A stretch of DNA of 64,000 bases, from NCBI GenBank assembly GCA_944470555.2, contig OX104130.1, positions 76,327,160 to 76,391,159 on the forward strand, in the 5' to 3' direction. Positions within the stretch are counted from its first letter, which is position 1, and every line of letters starts with the position of its first letter. The DNA comes from Heterobilharzia americana. Lineage: Eukaryota > Platyhelminthes > Trematoda > Strigeidida > Schistosomatidae. The translations under genes were made by a program, and so were the position numbers. Under the pieces are notes generated by a model. That model had not been told where the DNA came from and ran no database searches. It saw only the letters and a list, made by a program, of their open reading frames with translations. Positions 11,881-23,300 of this stretch are shown piece by piece.

Positions 11881-12746
11881 CTTGCTAGGTGTTACAGGTT
11901 ATTGAAAAGGGAGTAGGTTCTAAATGCATTTTAATAGTGCTATAAAAAGTACTTGGTACTAAAGCAGTTTGTTGGAATCCGTGTCTCCTTAACTGGCGGG
12001 AAAACATTTAGCTGTGGCAGGCGATCTGAAACCGTAAGCCCGCTGAAAAGTACCAAATGAAGATACCGATATTCTTACACCTTCGATAGTCTTGTTTCTG
12101 TCGTAGCCAATCATCAGTCCGCACCGCAGTGTTAATATACCTTGCAGCATAATTCCAGTCATTCACCGCTAGTGTATCACAATCACAACAATTTTTGGGG
12201 TTTACATATCATATATGGGCCTAAATAAAGGACTATACGAGCAACATGTTTATCAATAAGGTCCTCATATTACTGTAGACTGTACATCCTTAGACAGGTG
12301 TATTAAAAGTACACCCAACGGTGCAATTCCTTTCCTTCAGGTCAAAATATCTGAATCATTAATAACTAAGAATGAAACACCATTAGTTCATCCTGCAGTA
12401 TTATAACAGCACTCAAAATGAGGCAAAAATATGCCCAATACCATAGCGTTACAAATTAAAGGTCACCATGCAACTTTAGGCTTTGCACTAATTTTCTGCA
12501 GTATACCCTATTTTTCCAAATCTTCGTAAGTCCGCCTAAATTACCTAGTGTCCACACTGCAACCAAAATCTTTCAAACCATCTGCAATGCATACAGAGTT
12601 TTACAAATAAGGCATTATAACAGGCAGTAAGTAGTGTACATGAATGGAATCTGTATATCTGGATGCTCAATCGTAGTATAGCAGATATGTAACTGACGAA
12701 ATATACCCATTTATTCATGAATAAGAACAAGACATGTGTCACCTAA
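11881..12746. other. No gene seen
   Basis: No recognisable frame or repeat up to the outer edge of the PLE palindrome. Confidence 0.4.
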
Positions 12747-13788
12747 GAAGAAATATTTCTTTTCAACGACTTCATTATCAAGCTGTACAGTCGTATGCAT
12801 ACTCGGTAAAATGACAGATAATTGCACTAAAAAATTACTCAGTCAATATGTAAAATATACAATAGGTGTAGGTGGTGGTATTTGTTCAAGTGGAAGAAAT
12901 AGAAAATGAGTCACTGTGATTAAGAAACGAATTGATGACAAGTGGTGAGATAAGAGACACGTATTGTCAAAGGATTGTAAAACGGTGATAATTTAGCTGA
13001 AACATGCGAAATAGGTCAATGAATAAGGAATGAGTTGATATTAAATAGTGAAATATGGGTCAAATGTTGTCAATGAAGCGAAAATTGGTGATGATAATGA
13101 TGATGAGAATAAAAGAGAAGTGTACCAAAGTGAAGTGAAATGAAATTGATAAAAGCAACCAAAAGTGAATTGTTAATGCCAAGGTAGAGAAAGTGGTTTC
13201 ACAAAATGATTTTGAATGTAAAGTTTTAGTTTTCGTTCATGTATTGCTAATGTTTCAGCTGTGCATAAGTGGTGGAAGCATAAACCTTTGGAGTAGTTCA
13301 ATTTAACTTTGTAAATTATTTTGAAGGATGAATCTCGAGGTACTGAGTGTCCACATTCAACAAGGTGTTCACATATGGATGAAGTCGTTTTCCTTTGCTC
13401 GCCTCTGGTAAGCCAAACCGGGTAATGTTCAGCAACACGTTTTCGGAGGGCCCTTTCGCAACGTCCAATGTAGTCAGTTCTACAGGAGCATGTGAACTTG
13501 TGATACACATAGATGTGGACATAAGTGGAAGCCTATCCTTCATATATTAAGGAACAGACGGCGGCTGGAGAACATCGACCTCAATATAGCAGCATGGAAG
13601 CTACTATTGATACACCTAGACGGAAGCTTTTTCAACACTTCGGCTGTGGTGTCTCCTTTGAATTCTAGATTCATGGTTAAAATTTCCTTAGGGACTGTAA
13701 AGGGATGGGGATTGGTTCGTTTTTTGAGATTTTTATCAATAAATCTCTTAGGGTATCCATAATTAGGTAGTATTATTCTAAGAGTTTC
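12747..13788 (-). repeat. 1042-bp inverted repeat, left arm
   Basis: Pairs with 14056-15097; coordinates sum to 27844 at every landmark checked (both ends and three pairs of open frames), so there is no net indel. All predicted peptides are identical between arms. Confidence 0.95.
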
Positions 13789-13827
13789 GTTCTCAGACGT
13801 TTCAACGTATGTCACTCGTCCATTCAA
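12747..13827 (-). mobile_element. PLE copy B1, 5'-truncated (RT end plus GIY-YIG)
   Basis: Minus strand: NETLRIILPNYGYPKRFIDK (RT thumb region, starts about 13795), ..LPSRCINSSFHAAIL, then after a frame change CSCRTDYIGRCERALRKRVAEH (GIY-YIG endonuclease, about 13485-13420), ICEHLVECGHSV, and the C-terminus ending near 13173. The intact Tyr-Ile-Gly and Arg-x-x-EH-type pattern fits the Penelope GIY-YIG nuclease. An AT-rich 3' UTR runs to 12747. Confidence 0.85.
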
Positions 13828-15097
13828 TTCACTGCAGAGGAAGAATTAAATTCAGCGTTCCACTTACTAGACGTAAAGTTAAAGAGAAAGCATGATGGCT
13901 CGATTCAAAGACCAGTCAATCGAAAACCAACCTGGACTGACCAGTTCACTACATTTAATAGTTGGGTACCTATTAGTTATAAGAGAAATCCCATTCACTC
14001 ACTGTGTTTAAGAATCTATAGAATATGTTCAGACTATATGGTGGATGTTGAAACTGAAACTCTTAGAATAATACTACCTAATTATGGATACCCTAAGAGA
14101 TTTATTGATAAAAATCTCAAAAAACGAACCAATCCCCATCCCTTTACAGTCCCTAAGGAAATTTTAACCATGAATCTAGAATTCAAAGGAGACACCACAG
14201 CCGAAGTGTTGAAAAAGCTTCCGTCTAGGTGTATCAATAGTAGCTTCCATGCTGCTATATTGAGGTCGATGTTCTCCAGCCGCCGTCTGTTCCTTAATAT
14301 ATGAAGGATAGGCTTCCACTTATGTCCACATCTATGTGTATCACAAGTTCACATGCTCCTGTAGAACTGACTACATTGGACGTTGCGAAAGGGCCCTCCG
14401 AAAACGTGTTGCTGAACATTACCCGGTTTGGCTTACCAGAGGCGAGCAAAGGAAAACGACTTCATCCATATGTGAACACCTTGTTGAATGTGGACACTCA
14501 GTACCTCGAGATTCATCCTTCAAAATAATTTACAAAGTTAAATTGAACTACTCCAAAGGTTTATGCTTCCACCACTTATGCACAGCTGAAACATTAGCAA
14601 TACATGAACGAAAACTAAAACTTTACATTCAAAATCATTTTGTGAAACCACTTTCTCTACCTTGGCATTAACAATTCACTTTTGGTTGCTTTTATCAATT
14701 TCATTTCACTTCACTTTGGTACACTTCTCTTTTATTCTCATCATCATTATCATCACCAATTTTCGCTTCATTGACAACATTTGACCCATATTTCACTATT
14801 TAATATCAACTCATTCCTTATTCATTGACCTATTTCGCATGTTTCAGCTAAATTATCACCGTTTTACAATCCTTTGACAATACGTGTCTCTTATCTCACC
14901 ACTTGTCATCAATTCGTTTCTTAATCACAGTGACTCATTTTCTATTTCTTCCACTTGAACAAATACCACCACCTACACCTATTGTATATTTTACATATTG
15001 ACTGAGTAATTTTTTAGTGCAATTATCTGTCATTTTACCGAGTATGCATACGACTGTACAGCTTGATAATGAAGTCGTTGAAAAGAAATATTTCTTC
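13824..15097 (+). mobile_element. PLE copy B2, 5'-truncated, inverted partner of B1
   Basis: The plus strand enters in the RT (LLDVKLKRKHDGSIQRPVNR, PTWTDQFTTFNSWVPISYKR at 13870-13990) and runs through RILPNYGYPKRF-type thumb and the same GIY-YIG frame as B1 (14336-14671) to the same 3' UTR end. It has about 230 bp more 5' sequence than B1. From 14056 onward it is the mirror of B1. Confidence 0.85.
14056..15097 (+). repeat. 1042-bp inverted repeat, right arm
   Basis: Mirror of 12747-13788 with a 267-bp spacer (13789-14055) made mostly of the extra 5' RT sequence of the right-hand PLE copy. Confidence 0.95.
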
Positions 15098-15600
15098 GCA
15101 GATATGTAGCTGTTTGTTAACTTCTTGATGACTGCAATTGTACGAAGTGTAATTTATTTTGGAAACGTGCCCAAAAGCTCCAAACTTCACCCGGAGTTGA
15201 TTCCGGGAATTACTCAAAAATGTCAAAATGCACCTAACTGTGTGCACTGACTACAACAGAAACAAATCAGACTGAATTGTAATGAAGACCGTTAATCTGA
15301 GCGATTTATCTTAAGATAATGAGGCACATTATATAATGGTCATTTGTTCATGTGAACAAAACCTAGGCCTTAAGCTTAGCAAAAGTCTGAAAACTGGAAA
15401 AAACTTATGCACTCCCGCAAATATCCGAAACCGTATCAACCCCAAAACCTCTATCTAGATCAAGCTAGTTGGAATGCTTGAGACATCTAGTCAGATGCCG
15501 TGATGATTGGCTGATCACATTATGTTCTGTAACCTGAGTAAGACGAAATCTCACGTGTAACTATACTTCTTGATTACTATTTATTGACATACTTGTTATT
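15098..15600. other. No gene seen
   Basis: AT-rich, no recognisable motif. Confidence 0.4.
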
Positions 15601-15601
15601 C

Positions 15602-15770
15602 TTCGTTGTTTTATCGGACAGAATTGTTCTACCTCTATTGGTATATGGGCTCCTATGCGGATACCTCGATATTGCCTGAATGTTAATTATGATAAATTGG
15701 TTGGTTGTGGCTAGCAGAAGAATCCAAGACGCTTTTCGTTCTATTTGGGATTCGTCAGCTGTCAAGTATG
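15602..15770 (-). repeat. Hammerhead SINE family A, minus copy
   Basis: The plus strand reads TCCTATGCGGATACCTCGAT (family-A tail), then GTGGCTAGCAGAAGAATCCA and TTCTATTTGGGATTCGTCAG, the reverse complement of the ribozyme. It forms an outward pair with the next copy. Confidence 0.7.
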
Positions 15771-15794
15771 TCAATAAATAGTAATAACTACTAC

Positions 15795-15985
15795 CCATTG
15801 TACAAGAAGTGGCTATCGTTCCTCCGTGGCATAGTGGACAACGCCTTGGTGCTTGGAGCGACGGGTACAGGGTTCGAGTTCTAGTAGGATCAACATCACT
15901 GGGGTACAGGTACGTCCAGCTGAAGAGTCCCAAATAGGACGAGACACGCTTCCTGGATTCTTCTGCTAGCCACAACCAATTTATA
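15795..15985 (+). repeat. Hammerhead SINE family A, plus copy
   Basis: tRNA-like head CGTGGCATAGTGGACAACGC (A box) and GGGTTCGAGTTCT (B box), then ribozyme CGTCCAGCTGAAGAGTCCCA..AGGACGAGACACGC. GAAA has become GAGA, so cleavage is unlikely. Confidence 0.78.
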
Positions 15986-15999
15986 CTTCTTGATGACAA

Positions 16000-16380
16000 A
16001 ATTCAGTAACTGTATATTATACTGAGTAGACTGTTCAGTCAGTTCACCTAAAGTAACTTCCTGCAGAGTAACAGAATCTTGGTTCTTATCAATTAGTAAG
16101 TCTGGTTAAAGCTTACAAGCGATAAACAGATTTCTCATCTGTGGTACCCTCTTACTGTAAGACCAGGTAACACACTTTCTAATTTCCGAAGGTATACGAT
16201 TACTTTCCCATTTCTAGACAAATTTTACCCATGAATGCCAATAAAAGTTCAAACTATCTGATTTCAAGACCTCCAACATAATGCTAAATACTAATAAAAA
16301 CTAGAAGTTTTTGTCAATCGTCAACACTTTTCAGTATTTGAACTAAGTCATTCCCCGGAGATTCCTGGTAACTAATTGAT
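16000..16380. other. No gene seen
   Basis: Nothing recognised. Confidence 0.4.
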
Positions 16381-16384
16381 TTCA

Positions 16385-16590
16385 AGATAGATAGCATTTA
16401 TCATAGACCGACATCATTTAGGGAACTGTCGGAAACCGGGAATTACCCAATGGTTCTTGGCTCACCTGCTGACTGTATCATAAGGGTGCTGTACTGAGGA
16501 GTCCAATACTAAAAAGAAATAAATGTCCAGTGCTCCCAGATTTTCAACGGTTGCGCAAATAACGTCGATCCGTTTTGAATAGAACCTTGA
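16385..16590 (+). repeat. Hammerhead-SINE family B copy, degenerate
   Basis: CTGTACTGAGGAGTCCAATACT..AAGAAATAAATGTCCAGTGCTCCC: CUGAGGAG core kept, stem II lost. A second minus-oriented tail (TAGACCGACATCATTTAGG) precedes it. Confidence 0.55.
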
Positions 16591-16919
16591 AAATGCTCTA
16601 ACATTATCAAGCTGTTCAAACTAGGATGTGGAATACTGAGAGTAAAAGTGACATGTCACTAACTGACCATTTGTGACAAATTTACTGAGATGTTTTCTCT
16701 AGTTCTCTAAGTCTATTCGGTAAGGTGGTACTCAGACAACCGAAAAAGAACAGACTCATTAGTGATGACGCTCTGTGATCAAGTTCACAGTACTCTGTGA
16801 AGGTAATATTCTTGGTTGGTTTCCCAATGGCTACTGTCAACAGGTATAAACGAAAAAGAGGAAATGTTTATTGTTACTTGTAATTTCCTGTTACTATACT
16901 GAATTGAATTTCCTGACTT

Positions 16920-17085
16920 CTGTTGACAGATGGTGTCCTATACGGACGTCTCGACACCCCCCAGGTGTTCATTATACTGCAGTCCACTTGGTGGGAACAA
17001 CATCATTCGCTGAGGTGCAAGTATATCCAGCTGAAGAGTCACAAACAGGAAGAAACACACCTGCTGGGTTCTAATGTTAGCCACA
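16920..17085 (+). repeat. Hammerhead SINE family A copy
   Basis: TATCCAGCTGAAGAGTCACA..AGGAAGAAACACACCTGCTGGGTTC: core bases present, but the cleavage triplet ends in G, which is non-permissive. Confidence 0.65.
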
Positions 17086-17089
17086 AAGT

Positions 17090-18440
17090 TGAATACGAAA
17101 AATTCCAGTATTTTGAATATGCAAAACCCGATTCATTTTCACACTGGATGATTACTGATGCACTTATCAAGTCCTCAATGCTTATCAAAGTATAAATATC
17201 CCTTAAGGATAATCTATCCAGCTTCATGATGCAGACAATTCAGTGTAAACTTCAACAGTTTTGCATGCCTGTAATAGGACATATTTTTATAATTTTTCAT
17301 TTCAGCACTTAATGGTACTGTGTCAGCTCTATTTCTAAAGTTTAAATGGGCTATGAGTAGTGAAACGCTGTACACCTATCGCTCATTGTCTTATGGAACT
17401 TCGTTATCTGAACATTATTGAATCTTCACGATATCATTTACCTTGACTGAAGAATAAGAACTTTTTCCTTCAAACTTTAAAGCACTAACTACACATCAAG
17501 ACTGTGCAATATGAATGATACTACGAAATTACTGTTGTTGTTTAAAAAGGCATCTTGGTAATTCGGTGGTTATTTCAAATTAACACACCTTTGGACTTCC
17601 TTTTGTTGAATTTCTTATCTCATATGTTTTAATGTCTATGTTATCATTATTATTTTAGCCTTTTTAACTAGTCTATAAAAAGGACCGATTTTTTTCTTAT
17701 AATATTATCCATTGATCATTTACAAACTTTGTTTTTGTTTAAAATAACTGGGTCAAAAATATTTTCACTTCATCGTATGATTTTTCTCTTCATTCATTTT
17801 GTAGTAATAATATTTCAGTGATACACAAGTGAGAGAGATCAATGGTAGAGAAATCTCATCCTCATAACAATTTCATCATCAACATTATCAAAGTCATACA
17901 ATAGTGTTGTAAAAGAGTTAATAAAGGCAGTAACAAATTGGTTATTATTTGTGTAGTAGACATATGCTTGCAATAGAGTTGAATTCATAAACTGATTTTG
18001 GAGAACAATAATATGGACGGATTAAATAGGCTATCGAAAAGAAATGAAGTGTTGTCCTGGACGAAATGAAGTATAAACCAATATGATGGGATGTTTTTCT
18101 CGAAGTAGTTGTAAATAATATGCGACACTTAATAGCCAATAAGGAATCTAGTCAGAAACCTCTGAACTAGCGAATAAAAAACTTAATGAATACAGATGGT
18201 GTAAGAATTTATACATCATAGGAAGAATGACATAAATGGTGGGTTGAAAGTAGTAATATAAAACCATTCGAAATAAGTTTATTACTATAGAACCGAAGAG
18301 ATACATATATAAAGGTGAATACTTTACCAAAATTTCTGTCAGACAGGCGTAAACAGAATCAATGTAGAATCGCTCAACAGATCATTCTCAGTTAAGCCAT
18401 TATGCTTAGTGTATTTTTGAGATGAATGGGGATTTTTAAT
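17090..18440. other. No gene seen
   Basis: AT-rich, no recognisable coding or structural signal. Confidence 0.4.
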
Positions 18441-18570
18441 TTAGAATTAGTATTCATCATGGACTGACACCAGTTGCGGAACTACTGAAAATCTGGGAGC
18501 ACTGGACAGCTGTTTCATCCTAGTATGAGACTCCCCAGCACCCACGACCTTTAAATTAAAAACCCCCATT
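18440..18570 (-). repeat. Hammerhead-SINE family B copy, minus
   Basis: The plus strand shows TATTCATCATGGACTGACACC, GGGAGCACTGGACAGCTGTT, TCATCCTAGTATGAGACTCC. The ribozyme core reads CUGGGGAG (A6 lost). Confidence 0.65.
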
Positions 18571-18689
18571 CATCTCAAAAACACATTACTGTACAGTGTT
18601 CATTAGTGACTTGCTTTCAAATGGATATCACGTAGCTCTAATGAGAAGCCGTGACCTGTGGATTCAACCAGTCGGAAGTGAGGTGGATG

Positions 18690-18890
18690 CTAACTGAAGA
18701 CTTTGGGTGATAGTCACGCTATGGTTAGTACGTTCGCCATGAAACCTGAAGGTCCCGGGTTCGATCCTTAGCCAGGTCGTGGGTGCATGCTGCTAAGGAG
18801 TCCCGTACCAGGACTGAACAGCTTTCCAGTGCTCCCGGGTTTTCAATGGTTCCCCAACTGATGTCACTCCATGATGAATACTACTTCTAC
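18690..18890 (+). repeat. Hammerhead-SINE family B copy, plus, with tRNA-like head
   Basis: A-box-like TATGGTTAGTACGTTCGCCA, B box CGGGTTCGATCCTT, ribozyme TGCTAAGGAGTCCCGTACC..CTGAACAGC (two core bases mutated), then the shared tail CCAACTGATGTCACTCCATGA. Confidence 0.72.
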
Positions 18891-19379
18891 ATTATGCTTA
18901 GCACAAATACAGAAAGATAAAGTCTGCAGGAATGACAACAATAGAAAAAAAACTCTGTGAAAGAAAGTGTGTAACATATATTTCATGGTGGGTTACCACT
19001 TCATGCATTCAGCTGGGGACAGAAATGCTTGTAACTAACTACTGATCAAAATCAACTTTTCAATTTCAGTATCTACATTTCACAAACATAGAATATAACA
19101 AAAATGACTGGCATATGATATGTCAAAACTGTGAAAAGTATACGCAACTTCCAGTTGAGTCATATGTATTATACAACTGGGAGATCATCAAGCTAGTCTT
19201 CTATGCACCAGCTGAGATTATCTGTCTGCTGATGATTGTGGAAAGTTGGATTCGTTCAGGTACAAAGATTATTACATAGTATATTAAACAAGATCGAAAC
19301 GATTATAAGCATACGGCAACTAACACCTGCTTTAATCTTATTCTGATTGCAATGAATGTTTGATACTTGGATCACAGGT

Positions 19380-19552
19380 GGCCCTCCTGTTTCAATGGTT
19401 TAATGGATAAGCCTCTTATTTTTGAGTCCACTGGTAGTGGATTCCAATTCCTAATGGAAACAAAATCACTCACCAGGGTGCAAGTATAGCCAGCTGATGA
19501 GCTGCGAATAGGACAAAATGGGTGTCCTGGACTCTACTGACAGCTACCAGCA
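19380..19552 (+). repeat. Hammerhead SINE family A copy
   Basis: Head TCAATGGTTTAATGGATAAGC, ribozyme AGCCAGCTGATGAGCTGCGAATAGGACAAAAT. CUGAUGAG is intact but GAAA has become CAAA. Confidence 0.65.
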
Positions 19553-19779
19553 ACCTATGGTCTGAAATCCTTCAACCTGGGTATGGTATTGAAGAAGCCC
19601 CTTGTCTTATTCTTCATGCTAAACAAGCCTGTAGACGAAAACCTTAACAAAGAATGAATATTTGATGTGAGGCTATCACCGGTAATTTCCTGTTGCTGGT
19701 TCCATTGAATCGATCGACCACTATAGGCATATAGCCATGATATTGTTGGCAATCCAGTCTTGAGATCGATGACACATGG

Positions 19780-19940
19780 TGGCTAACAGTGGGATCAGGG
19801 ACACATGTCTTGTCCCATTTAGGACTCGTCAGCTGCTTACCAGTTAGCGACATTGTGACTACTGAAGTCCGGCATATAGCCGACGAATCCCAAACAAAAC
19901 AGAACATATGTCCTGGGTCCCACTACTAGCCACTATCCAT
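19780..19940. repeat. Two partial family A hammerhead SINE copies, minus then plus
   Basis: 19790-19850 is the reverse complement of a ribozyme with CUGACGAG core but CAAG in place of GAAA. 19868-19935 is a plus fragment GCCGACGAATCCCAAACA..TCCTGGGTCCCACTACTAGCC. Confidence 0.6.
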
Positions 19941-20130
19941 CGTCAGTTTCAAATGTTTCAATCTGTTTCAATGACTGTGAAAGTAGACATCATTTATCAC
20001 TGAAAGGGTGATTACTGGCTGATTTTGCTGTGTACTTCAAATAACCTCTGACCAATCATATTAACGCCATGTCAACCAATGAGGGAAGGCGAGCACTAAC
20101 CAATCATTTGTCAGTTAAATATAACTTTAG

Positions 20131-20138
20131 TATATAAA
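20131..20138 (+). promoter_or_regulatory. TATA-like box upstream of CRAL-TRIO exon 1
   Basis: TATATAAA lies 36 nt before the start codon. A TATA-directed transcription start would leave a 5' UTR of only about 10-15 nt, which is short but possible. AT-rich context makes chance occurrence likely, so this is a candidate only. Confidence 0.3.
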
Positions 20139-20174
20139 CATTCAACAGTTTTACTAGTAAGCACTTCATATAAT

Positions 20175-20322
20175 ATGGCTGTTGAACTCTATCATAATCT
20201 ATCACCATTCTACAAGGAATTAGCTAGAAAATCTTTATCAGAAAATCCATCACATGTTAGTGCACATCTAAGTGCTTTTAAACGATGGTTAAGCTCATGT
20301 CCACATTTAACAGTTCCACAAG
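20175..20322 (+). CDS. CRAL-TRIO gene exon 1 (start codon, N-terminal helices)
   Basis: Starts at the first ATG after a TATA-like box and reads MAVELYHNLSPFYKEL, ending ..SCPHLTVPQ plus one nucleotide before GTAAGT at 20323. It encodes residues 1-49. The amphipathic start with an LSP-x-x-x-E-like segment resembles the beginning of TTPA/clavesin proteins. No in-frame upstream ATG is needed to complete the domain. Confidence 0.88.
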
Positions 20323-23300
20323 GTAAGTAAACACTTCTGTTTCGTAAAAGTAATAGTACTGTTTTCACTTGACAACTAATTTTATCCACATCATAATTTG
20401 GCATATGTCATCCATTCAGGTTGATGATTTCAGAGTCTTAATGATTTTGAAACCAACTTGTACTTCTGCCATGTAGTATGAGATTGATAATCGCTGCATA
20501 TAAGAATATTTGTTCCTCCTCCCCTACTTTTCAGATTTATCAGTAATGCATGCTACTAGCTCCTTCTGTTATCAAAAATCAATACTCTAAGACTTGATGA
20601 TGGACAATATAGTCTTGAATTACTTGGCTGGAGTTCATTCATCAGTCTTTTTCAATTCAGCAACATCATTCATGATTTAAAAAGTAACCAGCCTCTATAG
20701 TACTTTAACTATTGAGCTTACTCAGCAAACAGTTATGAAAATTTCATACATTTATATATGAGTTCCCTCAAGATTGCAAACACACCTTGCTGATGAATGT
20801 CAACAAGTACGAAATCCAAGTCAAGTAGGACTTGCCTCCAATTACTTTCAGCCAAGTGAGGAATTGCATGTATCCATAATCACCGATCATTCTGATGTGA
20901 AGATTTATGAAGTCATGGGGGATAATGGTTGGCAACGGAATCTTGAACGCACGTTTCGTCTTATTTGGACTTGTCAGCTGGAATTACCTCGTGATAGAGA
21001 CCGATGAACTCAGTCCTATCAATGACAGGAACTTGCAAGCAATAATACCAAACGATACCCGTCGTATGAGGAGTGGCCATTGTGAGTCAGTGTCTGGTGG
21101 GTGACGCTCTAGTGTCTTAAACTATTGACCCTGAATTGGAGTCTAACTTGGAACAACACCACTCATTGCGTGGCAAGTACATTCATCTGACAAGTCTCAA
21201 ATAGGAAGAAACGCTCGTCTTGGATTCCACTACACTAACCACTTTCTACTATTCCTAACAAACTGAAATTACAGGCTACAGTGAGGGATCCGCACAGAAA
21301 CCCATATAGACCTATCATTTTGATTCAGTCAACGACGGAAAATTATAAGCAATGGTATTTATGAAGTCAAATTCAAATCACTGACAAATGGAATGTTACA
21401 TCATCCTGTTAACTAAAAGCAGATATTGAACAATTTCCCGACCATTTTAAATATCTAGTCGGACTGAGCACTCTTAGTTAACGCAAAAGTTTAAAACAAC
21501 ATTGACTTGAATATTAAAATGTCAATTGTTCAAATTTGGTAACTGATACACTAAGTATTCGTTTTTACCTGTAGGCAAAAGATTCAATACAAACGTTTTA
21601 GCAGAGCACAATCTGACTCAAAATGATTTATATGCTCAAATCGTTTACTGACATGAACAATCTATAAACAAAGTTATTCAGAACAAGAGTAATTTAAAGT
21701 TGTTATTCATTGTAGACTAACATCAGTTGGAGGAACAAAGGAAACCTGGCAGCACTGGACAGCTGTTTCGTCCTAGTATGGGACACCTCAGCAGTGCACA
21801 CCCACAACCTCGCCCTCCAGGGGTCGAACCCGCGACCCTCAGGTTCCGCGGCCAGCGCGTTACCATTGAGTCAGAATCCAATGGTCTATGTTTCCTACTT
21901 CTGTTAGCTCAAGACATAACGCAACCGCCGCCCAACGTCATCGTTGAGTAACTGTCTCATGACCATCAGGCTTTGACTCCACCGGTCACGACTTTTCATT
22001 GGAACTTCGGTTGCGCTATATCGTGAGCTAACAGAATTTGTAAGTATGGACCATTGGATTCTGAACCAGTGGCTCAATGGTGATGAGCTGGCTGCAGAAC
22101 CTGAAGGTCGCGGGTTCGACCCCTGGAGGGTGGGATGTGGGTGCGCACTGCTGAGGTGTCCCATACTAGGACGAAACAGCTGTCCAGTGCTGCCAGGTTT
22201 CCTTTGTTCCTCCAACTGATGTTAGTCTACAGTGAATGACAACTTGAAATATTTACAAATCTCTACAACTCCCTCAAAAATTCAAGAATAATTTAAGCGA
22301 GGAATTGTTTTCAACAACCTCTTCTTCTTCTGTCGCTACAGTTATAAATCCATGAGAATAAGTGAAATACAATAGCCAAAATAGGCCATGATGTACAATT
22401 ATTTCTATGTTGAAACAGTCAGTGTTATGGGTGAATGGAGATCAAATTGAATGAAATGGTGGAATGGTTATCAGTTTAGTGTGTTGGTTGTTCAATGAAA
22501 TCACTATTGACAGAAGAATTACGAGATGAGATAAAATCTAAAGATAATGATGAATTTATATACATTTATTGGGCCATGAATGTGTATGTGTTTGAAATAC
22601 TATGGGTCAAATAATAATTATGTAGTGATGACTTATGTGAATACTATAACGAAATAGAGAATAATAAGGGCGAAGTGTTACGTCACGGTTGAAAATGATT
22701 ACCCGTAGTGGTATGAGTAAAGAAGGTCATAAAACTAATAACATAAGAAAATGAATGTTGATCAAAGTAATGACAATATAACAGAAAGAACATATCGACC
22801 CTGTTGTGGGTCAAGGTAAACAAAGTGGATGTCTTATTTCTTTTGAACACAGGACTGGTTTTCTTGCATTGATCCCAATGACTTCGACTATGGATCAAAT
22901 GCGAAGTCGTGCACCTTTAGGAAGATTGCAAGGGACATGGTATATCACAGAAAAGGCATGATCTTCCTTAATCTGATGTCCGATGTCTACTAGATCTGAG
23001 AGGATTGCACTGTTGCTTTTCTTTGTCATTCCTTTCCCTAGGCAAGATAGCATATTTTCACAAGCACGCATGGACAGAGCCCTTTAAGTACGGCCTATGT
23101 AACTAGCTCCACAGCAGGAGTTGAATTCATAAATGTACATTGAGGTGGCCATCATAGGTAACCTATCCTTGGTTCGCTGTGTCAGTAATGGTTTAGTTAA
23201 GAAGCTGACAAAAAGTTTCACTGTATTGGATGTCCTTTTGACCGATCTACTTAATCGATGTGTTAAGATATCCGTGGCAATATCACCTTTGAAACAGCCG

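Noticed and set aside
13173..13508. GIY-YIG frame as a host nuclease gene
   Set aside because: It is duplicated in the inverted arm and continuous with PLE RT sequence, so it belongs to the mobile element.
12747..15097. CRISPR-like or DNA-transposon terminal inverted repeats
   Set aside because: Arms encode Penelope RT/GIY-YIG protein and are kilobase-long; no spacer array and no transposase between them.
21727..21951. Two Pro/Ser-rich frames beginning MEEQRKPGSTGQLFRPSMG in opposite directions
   Set aside because: Translations of the inverted hammerhead-SINE pair; the repetition is structural RNA/DNA, not protein.
22060..22135. Candidate genuine tRNA gene from A and B boxes
   Set aside because: Does not close an acceptor stem and is followed by ribozyme and SINE tail; it is a tRNA-derived SINE head.
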